This document shows, piece by piece, positions 12,801 to 23,800 of a stretch of DNA of 64,000 nt. How positions within the stretch are numbered: the stretch's first letter is position 1; each line of letters opens with the position of its first letter. Source of the stretch: Limnoperna fortunei. Lineage: Eukaryota; Mollusca; Bivalvia; Mytilida; Modiolidae. Under the pieces are notes generated by a model that saw only the letters and a list, made by a program, of their open reading frames with translations, was not told the DNA's origin and ran no database searches. The stretch covers positions 18,663,563-18,727,562 of the forward strand of contig OX104113.1 of NCBI GenBank assembly GCA_944474755.1, in the 5' to 3' direction. Position numbers and translations under genes: made by a program.

Positions 12801-14777
12801 ATTGCAATTTAAGGGCAATAACTCCTATAAGGAGTCATCTAACAATTTCAGACTTTATGGTGAATTGTAGGGCTTGTATTGCTGATCATTTTTGCTTTTA
12901 ACAGTTTCACTCTAGCTGTTACAGTTTTTAAGTTACAGGACAAAAACATAAAATTTCATAAAAAATTGCCATTTAAGGTCAATAACTCCTATAAGGAGTC
13001 ATCTGACAATTTCAGACTACTATATTGAATTGTAGGGCTTGTATTGCTGTTCATTTTTGCTATTTACAGTTTTACTCTAGCTGTTAAAGTTTTCACGTTA
13101 CAGGACAAAAACGGAAAATTTCGTAAAAAATTGTCATTTAAGGTCAATAACTCCTATTAAGAGTCATCTGACATTTTCAGACCAATTAAGTGAATTGTAG
13201 GGTTTTTATTGCTGATCATTTTTGCTGTTTACATTTTCACTTTAGCTGTTACAGGACAAAAACAGAAAATTTCATAAAAACTTGCCATTTATGGGCAATA
13301 ACTAATATAAGGAGTTGTCCGACAATTTAAGATTAATCAAGTAAATTGTAGGACCTTTATTGCTAATCATTTGTGCAATTTACAGTTTCAATCTAGCTGC
13401 TATAGTTTTCAAGTTACAGGACAAAACGGAAAATTTCATAAAAAATTTTGCCATTTAAGGGCAATAACTTCTATAAGGAGTTATCTGACAATTTCAGACT
13501 AATACAATGAATTGTAGGGCTTGTATTGCTGATCATTTTTGCTATTTACAGGTTTACTCTAGCTGTTATAGTTTTTAAGTTACAGGACAAATAGGTGAGC
13601 TAAAAATGTCGATAACCATATAGTATTAAAAATTGACAGTAAATCTAATATTTTAACTGCCATAATATCAAGCATGTTGGCAACTACTTACACATAGAAT
13701 AAAAATGACATTTTCTTTTTTTTTCAACAATCAAACACTTCCATTTGATCAAAACCATACAATCTTATTGTTGACACTGTAGGTTCTGCATTGTTACCAT
13801 TTTTTAAAGGACTGAGGTAAAATTCAGCAGGTGCTCTATACATCTTCACTAGCAGTGTTACGACCCAGTCCCCCCTTTTCAGGAAAATTAATATAAAATT
13901 AATAATCATGAAACATAATTTGACATCTGTTTCTTTATGCCTGCAATGATTATTTCTCAGCTGTAATGGGTTACTTCAATCTTTTATTGGTTGGGAACAT
14001 GTTACTTCATACCTGAACTGGTTGGGACATGTTAATTCATACCTGTACTTGTTGGAAAATGAGGTATTTCATCATATGGAATTATATCTGCATCTTCTAC
14101 TAAGTCTCCCAATCCTCCAAGTCCAGACCCACAAACTATTCCAATCTTAGGCAGATGTTTTGTTCTTTTCTTTAAAACCTCTGCAATTTCATAAACTTCT
14201 TCATAACTTGGACTGAAATAAAACAACATGCAAACAACTTTTTTATGGTACTGTAAAGCCAACATACAACAGCTGTTAAATTATCATTAATCGGCTGTAG
14301 TCCAAGAGACAGCATGCTTTAAATTGAAGGTATACACTATAAAGCATGGCTCAAATTGGCCACATGACATGCAGACAACTGTGTCGTAGCAAAAGAACAG
14401 CAGCTACCACAAAGATTCTTGTCTACCATGGTAATGTGTCCAGTGACTGGTCACAAAAAAAAGCGAACACACATTAGCACTATGTGTATAGCAATGTCAT
14501 TCATGAAGATGAGATTTCTTGAGAATGTTTGTTTGTTTGTTTGTATGGTGTTTTAACGCCACTTTCAACTATATCGTGGTGTGCAGTTTTTATTGCGGGA
14601 GCATGTCTGAGTATCTAGAGAGAGAACCCCCTACCTGCGGTAGGAAAACTGGTAATCCTTGTCAATTAAGATTGGAGTCGAGTACACCCTGCCTGCAGTG
14701 AGAATTGAACCCGCAATTTCAGTGTTGACAGACCATGTGATCAATAGTAGCTAGACGAACAACCTTAACCACTGAGG

Positions 14778-14808
<31 letters not shown>

Positions 14809-17800
14809 AAACAAACACACAAACAAAAGTAGAAAAAAACATCAGATGATTTGACTAAAGGATTTTTTATTAACTGTAAAAGTAAATACTTGGTGAGTAT
14901 TAGTACACAATAGTGTACTAATAGTATATACTTGCAGTTTATTATTCAACATATTATTAGGGAAGTTGCTATTTGTCCGGCTAGCCGAAAAATAGTTATG
15001 ACACTTCCTCCTGCTAGCCTGAAAAAAGCTATGACACTATTCGTGAATTTTTTTCCATTGTCATTTTTATATTTTTTTATATTTATTTTTATATATATAT
15101 ATTTTTTTTTTTATAAAATTTATGGTACTTACTTTTCTTAAATTTTGAAGGAAAAATAGTTATGACAGTATAGCTATTTGTCTTGCTAGCCAGAAAAATA
15201 GTCATTTAACTATTTGTCCGGCAAGCACGAATAAAAGTCCTTGGGCTATTTGTCGGGCTATATATGATCTAAAAAATAACTTCTGGTTTATTTGATCGTT
15301 GAGGGTATTTGGTCATGCTCTATCATGGACAAGTTTTGATGAATTTAAGACTCGTGCTTCATTGGTTTGGATCTAAAGTGGTTTGAAGTTAATGCCCTTT
15401 TTTTCTTGCTGACAATATCGTGTATGTGTATGAATCACATTCTTAATTATAATTCTTCATAAGATGAAAATTTATCACCTATAATAAAGTTTAGCTGAAG
15501 GGGTCATTGTCGACCTGGGTACTATATCAGCGTACCCAGGGTACTTAAAATTTGAGAAATGGTACCCAGGGTACTGTCGCTTAACATAAACGTACCCAGA
15601 CCAATATTGTTGAATCAAATCCATTATTTTTCAACAGTGTTCATAAACATGAACATAATCAAAACAAACTTAAAGACCGGACTTGGGGTATAAATAGAAG
15701 CCAATGAGAAAAATCATGGTTCTTTCAAAATTTTTGGCACCATTCAAGTTCAAGCAATATTTTTACAAATTACTTATTTAATAAATTGTTGTTTATAGAA
15801 AAATTAAGCATGGGGAAAGAATGGGATATAAGGGACATTTTCACCAATTTATATTGTATATACTCCTAAAATAAAAGATATATTGATCATTAAAAATCTG
15901 AGGTGAGCAGATTTTCAAAATTTGAATTTCCCAGACTGACAGATGGAGGTGGAGCTTGCATCAGCTGTTTCTGTTATTGTTTACATGGAACACGTGCACA
16001 TGCTGATAAATCAAACCTGCCTACCTGATGTCTTTAGATAAGGATTGCAATTATATGTCCATCATTATAGCTTCCATGGTGAGTCAGTAAGTGTCCAGTA
16101 ATATTCAATAAATACTTTGATTTTGTATAAATGTAAATGGTTTGTGCATAAAAATCATATGGTTATTGCATAACTGGCTACATGCACCACTTGTACAAAA
16201 CTGAAAAGTGTACTTCAAAAGCAGAGGAAAATATTTCATTTTATTCTATTTAATCCCACTTGTGACCCATGTAAGGTTTTTCTGAAAGATTTGGAAACCA
16301 CTGCCTAACTTAGCCAAGAACACATTTAGGAATTATGTCCCTTCGATGGTAGACATATTTTTTTCGTGGTCTGTCTCTTTTCAAAGCATCCCTTTTTCTT
16401 GTCAAATATCTTGGGTCGACATAAACAATGAGGACACTCAGGTAGTTCCTGGTCTTGCTGGATGGAATATTCCTCATAGTTACAGTCACTGTTTTCCTCA
16501 CTAGATTCATTGTTTTTGTAAAGATGTACTTCATGGAAATCCCAGTCATTATGAGCAAAAAAGTGATATATAGCATCCCTTTGTTCTTGTGTAACTTCAA
16601 GTGATAGAACTGAAGTAGAATTTTCATTTTCACTATTTCCCTCCATTTTATGAGTCCACTGTTTGTGACAAGGTCAGGAATGGTAAATTTTTTCTTCAAA
16701 ATATTCTAGGGCAAAGGGTTCAGGAGGGAAAAGTTATATTCTTGATCTATTTATTAGAACTGTCTTTGGAATATAAATAATGAAAGGAACCACTTTTAAC
16801 ATCATAGCAACACTAATTGTTATTTTTACAAGATGAAACATTAGATAAAACAGAGTTCTGGAAATTTATTACCCAGTGAAGTCCTCTAGTGTATTTCCAG
16901 AATGATAAAATCAGGCATTTTGTTTATGTTTATGTTAGATTTGGCGGGGAATGGACCACATTGTTTCATTCTGTTGATGCAAATTGTGGGGGTGAAAGAC
17001 AGAACCAAATCTTGACAGTTTTATTATTTTCAGATGTTATAATGATAATTTTTGTTCGATGTAAATATGTATTCAATAAAACTACTTATAAAATATTTGA
17101 TGTAATATTCTGGATTTAAACAATCTTAGACTTTTTTAATATGGATATTGGTTTAACCATTGTATGAACCATGATAGACTAGTCCAGTGCAAATTGCACC
17201 AAAGTTCATTCACATTCTCCCAATAGTGTTTATTTACTACAATCACTTGTAGCTATAGAAAGTATAAAAATGTCAGAAAGTGAAAAGAAACAAAGAAAAA
17301 GAACTCCAAGTTTTCGAATAGAATTATCAGGAAATGATGAGACCAAAAATGAAATATTTAGTAAATTATCAGAAATTAGGCAACACTTATCACAGCAGCA
17401 TAACAGGCCGATGGGAAACTTACATGTTATACAAGCTCTTTTTCAAAAATGGGACTTAGACAATACAAATGGAACCATCAATGAAAGTACCGATGAAGTG
17501 TGTCCCTCCTCTTTCGTGCGTTCCAGAAAGACAGAGACCAAGCAAAAGATATTTTTGACTGCAGAGGAATCTTTCAAGAGAATTATTGCAATAGTAGAGT
17601 GGCATTCAAGACATTGCAAAGCAAAACTTAGAACCACCAAAATGTTACAGAAAGGGCATGTGTGCAAAACTTCTTTAAAATGTGATAGCAAAGAAAGACC
17701 ACATGTCTTTTCTTGGTCATCTTCCCCGTATCTACCTAACAAGGAATATCTTGTGAACAGTAGGGTTAACCATGGGATAATCTGCAGAGGAATTCTTCCT

Positions 17801-20800
17801 GCAGATTATAAGAGATTTGTAAAAGGTGCAGGAATTGGAGCTATTGCCGATGAAAGTCGCTCATCTTTTTTCAATGTGCATGCTGAACATATTCAAGCAG
17901 AATATGAATATTCAACTGAAATAGCCCTACTGCAGGAAATTGCATCATATGATGATCTAACAAGTGAAATTGACATTATGTCTGATGCAAGACATGGTTG
18001 GAGGAAAAATGCTAAGGATTCTAGTGTTGTATGTATCGGGGATAAAACTCACAAAGTGCTTAGGTGTGAACATATAACTAAAGCGATGGATCCTGTATCA
18101 CAAAGACATGAAAGACTTGGGACTGAAAGAATCTATGACTATTTAAACGAAAAAGACGTGAAAGTAAATGTGCATTGTCATGACAGGAATTTGTCAATTA
18201 ACAAATTTGTTCGTGAACAAACAGAGGCCCAAAATCAGAATGATACATGGCATTGTGTGAAAGCTGTGAAAACTGCACAGAAAAATGTTTCATCTGGATC
18301 AAAATCTTCTGAAGGAAAGACCTGGTCATTTCAATTATCGGATAAAGTTGAACCTGTGTCTACACATATTTATTGGGCCATTCAAAATTGTTACAAAGAT
18401 GAAAGAAAACTTCAAAAATTACTGTTAAATGTTGTAGACCATTACAAAAATATTCATCATGACTGTCATGAAAATTCAAGGTGTAAAAAAGATCCAAAAT
18501 ACGAACCATCAAGGATTGTGATAACATCTCCAGTTGCTGAAAAACTCCTAGTTAATGTGATACTAAACTCCACTATTTATAAACATGCTAAGGATTATAT
18601 TTTAGGACGAGATACCTTCTACGTTGAAAGCTTCAACAATGTAACTAACATTTACCAAAACAAACGTATTGCATTTGGTGACCGACAGTACAATGCAAGG
18701 GCCAATCTAAGTGTTCTCCATTGGAATGAGAATGTTGACAGGGGATACACCTCCATCTGGACACAACAGAGCCATAGGGCACCAAGGAGCAGAAAGGGAA
18801 AAAAGAACTATAAAAAGGCTACATATACTTTCAGAGACAATATTTGGTCCAGATATGTGAAAAATGTATTCAGGAAGAAAAAAACAAAACCAGAAATAGG
18901 ATCATTTAGTACTTGCTTTTGTTCTAATTATTGTAATGAAAAATAATTAACTATGAAACTCATAAACTCTGCATTTTCATTATTATTTTGAAATCAACTG
19001 TTGAACTTGCTTGGATATTATTATACAATTAGTGATGGAATTCAAATACATCTGCTAAAAGATAACAGTAAGAATTTTCACTTTATCAGCACGTGCATGC
19101 TATGTAAACAGATCAATGCTGTGTATTTATTTTTAGAATGATGATATCAGTAAGCTCCACCCCATTTCCTTATAGGTTTAAATGGTTACCACTTGGTAAA
19201 TTTTGTAGGTCAAGTCCGGCCTTTAACTGTAAATTGTAACAAAGCGCCATTCTTCTATCTATAATTGTGGACCAAATACGCGAAAGAAATGAACGTAATC
19301 TCGCGATACTTACCACACCGGGTACGTTTATGTTAAGCGACAGTACCCAGGGTACCATTTCTCAAATTTTAAGTACCCTGGGTACGCTGATATAGTACCC
19401 AGGTCGACAATGACCCCTTCAGCTAAAGTTTATCATCTTCAGCCATATCAAGAGAGCTAAGAGATGGACTCGGGCTGCTGCTACATCTGGACGCTCATGA
19501 CATGTGCATTTCTAATGGCCGGACGAATAGTGTGATAGCTAGTTGTCCGGCTTGCCTGACAATAGACACTCGGGATTATTAGCATAATCCCACACCCCCC
19601 CCCCCCCCCCCCCTTGTATCTTGTAATCTCTTTGAGACGATTTTATAATGTTCTCTTAGAATGTATTTGGGTATTAGTTTTCTGCAAACTGATTTATTAT
19701 TTTTTTTTTTTTTACAATTTATTGCTTTCTTATTTACAGTGCATACCTTATTTTATAGTTTTATTAAGGTCTGGGGGAAAAATTAAATTTGCAGCATCCG
19801 GTTTAGGCCGGAACAGAAATCGTGAGGATTTACACTCAGCTTGACGAGACTGAAATAAAATTAAGACAAAAGGTGGTTTATCAGGACGAAGACAAAACGA
19901 AAAATATATACCCTTGTCCCATCCAAGCCATCTTTTTGATTTGTTGATGAGTACGGGACTGTCAAAATTGTTACTGAATATAATAACAAAAACATAGAGA
20001 CACTCCGAAATAGCATTTTTTATAAGGGAGAATACTAATTTCGAGCCAAATATGACAATTACAATGATCTTAATGCATTGTGTCTTAATTAGTAATTAAG
20101 ATCATTTAATATGTCTTGGTATTAACAACAAACCACCTAATTTATAGTTGCACCAAGTCAAAAGCTAATATTATATTATTATATATGTTAATTTGTCACG
20201 TCGACTTATCTACATATATGGCAAGAAATCAGTCCAGATAATTTAAAGAGGGCTTGTTTTGTAACCGGTTACAAAACAGTTACATAAAAAAGTACTATTA
20301 CATAATAGTTACATAATTGCTCATTACATCTTTATTAATATATGAAAAAAAGTTACAAATTATAGTTACAATATAAAACATCACAGTTACATATATTTTA
20401 TGCCTTCAATTTTTAAAATGGTTACAAATTGGTTACATCACAGTTACATATATTTTTATCAAACCTTCTTTTTTTTAAATGGTTACAAATTTGTTACATC
20501 ACAGTTACATATATTTTTATCATACCTTCATTTTTTTAAATGGTTACAAATTGGTTACATCACAGTTACATATATTTTATGCCTTAAATTTTTAAAATGG
20601 TTACAAATTGGTTACATTACAGTTACATATATTTTTATCATACCTTCATTTTTTTAAATGGTTACAAATTGGTTACATCACAGTTACATATATTTTTATC
20701 ATACCTTCATTTTTTAAAATGGTTACAAATTGGTTACATCTGTAGTCTCTTACCTCCAATTTTATAAAAAGGGTATAGTTATAATTTTCTACATAAATTT

Positions 20801-23800
20801 ACAATACTAGTTGTCAAATAAAATTAATATAGTTAATAAAATAAACTAAGAAAAAAATGTAAGAAAAAATAGTTTGATAAATTTATCAAAAATGTAAGCA
20901 AAAGGTGCAGTTAGCACACCTGTTGAAACTATTCAGTTCTTTGATCTTCAGGATCATAAATATAAGAGTGTGATTGCTTCATAATAAATTTTGTAATAAG
21001 TGATGCAGGTAGCACACCTGAGGTGAATAGGTCATAAATGTTCTTGTGGCTGACACCTTAATATAGCAATCTGCATAATAAAGCTTCTTATTAGTCCTTT
21101 GATTTCAGGTCATAAACAGAAATTAAAAAAACATTTTCCTTTCTAGTTTTTTAGTCTTACATAAAAATTATTGGCTGACGAATCCAACAATTTGTTTTCC
21201 AAGGATATTAATAGGACACCATTTTTGGTTCATTATTAGACTTAGTGAATCTTTCCCATTCTTACCATAGGATATGAAGGATCTTATGACAGAAATTTAT
21301 ACAGTAAGTTGTTTCCATACTTACTTTTAGTACAATTAAAAGTGAAAGCATCTAGAATTTGGTTAATACAGTCTCTAAATGATCTGTCATGATGATGATG
21401 ATGATGGGAGTTTTTTACGTCCTACACTGATAAATTAATACCCTCGGTCGGACGGTTGTTACTGTTAGTAATCCATGGACTCCACCATGGTGGTTTTGTC
21501 GCATATCTGTTAAATGTTAACTGTATTTATAAAAAATAACCTATTCTGTTCTTTTATCTTAAGGATCATAAATATAAGAGTGTGATTGCTTCATAATAAA
21601 TTTTGTAATAAGTGATGCAGGTAGCACACCTGTGGTGAATAGGTCATAAATGTTCTTGTGGCTGACACCTTAATATAGCAATCATAATAAAGCTAATTAT
21701 TATTCCTTTGAATTCAGGTCATAAACAGAAAATAAAAAAGCATTATCTTTTCTAGTTAGTCTTACATAAAAATGATTGTCTGGCAAATTAAACAATTTGT
21801 TTTCCAAGGATATTAATAGAAGGACACCATTTTTGGTTCATTATTAGACCAAGTGATTCTTTCCATAGGATATTAAGGATCTTATCACAGAAATATATAC
21901 ATGTACAGTAAGTTGTTTCCATACTTACTTTTAGTAATTCTATTAATACATTAACTGCAAAAATCTAGACAAGATTCAATCTAATTGTTGATATAAATAA
22001 AATTGTTTGCTGGTAATCCATTCCTCTAAATCCATTTGCAATCTTTCATTGTTTTTACATTAAACTGTCATTGTAATCAGGCACGGATTTAGAGGGGGGT
22101 GTGGAGGGTGTGCGCCCCCCCCCCCTAAAAAAAGAAAAACAAAGGAAAAGAGAGAGAGAAGGAGAGAGAGAGAGAGAGAGAGAGAGAAATAGGTAAGGAG
22201 GGTGATGTAGCCAACTCTGATCCCCGTCAAAAACACCCAGTAAATGCTGAAATCTTTGGAGCTGGACCTGTTGGGGACCTCGCCGTTTTCTGCCCCCCCC
22301 CCCCCCCCCTTATGCGAAATCCTGGATCTGCCCCTGGTAATGTCCCAGGGTCATAAACAAAAACCAAACACAACAATAAAATTATTTTGTCTTTTCTTGT
22401 CTTCTATTCTAAGATGCATATTCTGCTTAAAAGAAAGCAGTACATGGTATTCAATAAGCAGTGTTCATTTTTTCACTAAATGTGTCTTTTAAGGAAAATT
22501 TTCATCAACTCAAGTGTTCGCAATGAGCTCAAGCATTAACAAGTCCATCTTAGGAAAGAATTAAATTTTATGGTTAACATTGCAATGTTTGAGGTATCCT
22601 AACATGCTTAAGCTGAGTATGAACTTTTCAAAACAAAGTTTTTGCTTAAGCAGGCTTTATTTTGACCTTTAAAGAACATTATGAACAGGTAATAATGAGA
22701 TTATTTTTAAAATAGGGGCAATTTTCTACAGTAAAAAACTAGCTTTAAGATTGTACATGCTTTTTCAGATTTCATGCTAAATGATGATTAAGTATTGCAA
22801 ATACAACAGTTTTACAACTAATTTGTAACCCTTTTATAAAATGAAGTAAGACAAATATAGATGTAACCAATTTGTAACCATTTTATAAAATGAAGGCATC
22901 AAAATATCTGTAACTGATTTGTAGCCCTTTTATAAAATGAAGTCAGAAAAATATAGATGTAACCAATTTGTAACCATTTTATAAAATGAAGTCAGAAAAA
23001 TATAGATGTAACCAATTTGTAACCATTTTATAAAATGAAGACAGAAAAATATTTGTAACTGATTTGTAACCCATTTATAAAATGAAGTAAGAAAAATATA
23101 GATGTAACCAATTTGTAACCATTTTATAAAATGAAGGCATCAAAATATCTGTAACTGATTTGTAACCCTTTTATAAAATGAAATCAGAAAAATATAGATG
23201 TAACCAATTTGTAACCATTTTATAAAATGACGACAGAAAAATATTTCTAACTGATTTGTAACCCATTTATAAAATGAAGTAAGAAAAATATAGATGTAAC
23301 CAATTTGTAACCCTTTTATAAAATGAAGTCAGAAAAATATAGATGTAACCAATTTGTTACTGTTTTATAAAATGAAGACAGAAAAATATTTGTAACTGAT
23401 TTGTAACCCTTTTATAAAATGAAGACGGAGAAATATAGATGTAACCAATTTGTAACTGTTTTATAAAATGAAGGCATAAAAATATCTGTAACTGATTTGT
23501 AACCCTTTTATAAAATGAAGTAAGAAAAATAAAGATGTAACCAATTTGTTACTGTTTTATAAAATGAAGACAGAAAAATATTTGTAACTGATTTGTAACC
23601 CTTTTATAAAATGAAGACGGAGAAATATAGATGTAACCAATTTGTAACTGTTTTATAAAATGAAGGCATAAAAATATCTGTAACTGATTTGTAACCCTTT
23701 TATAAAATGAAGTAAGAAAAATAAAGATGTAACCAATTTGTTACTGTTTTATAAAATGAAGACAGAAAAATATTTGTAACTGATTTGTAACCCTTTTATA

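Larger units (their letters stand above)
15497..19420 (+). mobile_element. 3.9-kb DNA transposon, intact ends and transposase
   Basis: The element spans two 101-bp inverted repeats that are identical at every base (15497-15597 and 19320-19420), both beginning GAAGGGGTCATTGTCGACC inward. AGCT occurs immediately outside on each side (15493-15496, 19421-19424) and reads as a 4-bp target duplication, although it is palindromic. Removing one copy leaves a plausible empty site (AAGTTT-AGCT-AAAGTTT). It holds a 558-codon transposase-like gene on the + strand and a decayed P2X7-C-like gene on the - strand, transcribed divergently. Perfect ends plus an open transposase frame indicate recent insertion. 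It lies in PNP intron 1. The superfamily is unassigned. Confidence 0.92.

Noticed and set aside
16326..16646. Reading the 106-codon - strand frame as a complete gene
   Set aside because: The conserved tail continues in another frame and past a stop, so the open frame is only the first part of a broken gene.
17443..17742. 99-codon - strand frame
   Set aside because: It is an antisense shadow of the transposase-like gene.
20400..20657. 85-codon open frame on the + strand
   Set aside because: Lies wholly in the left-arm tandem array and reflects repeat phase only.
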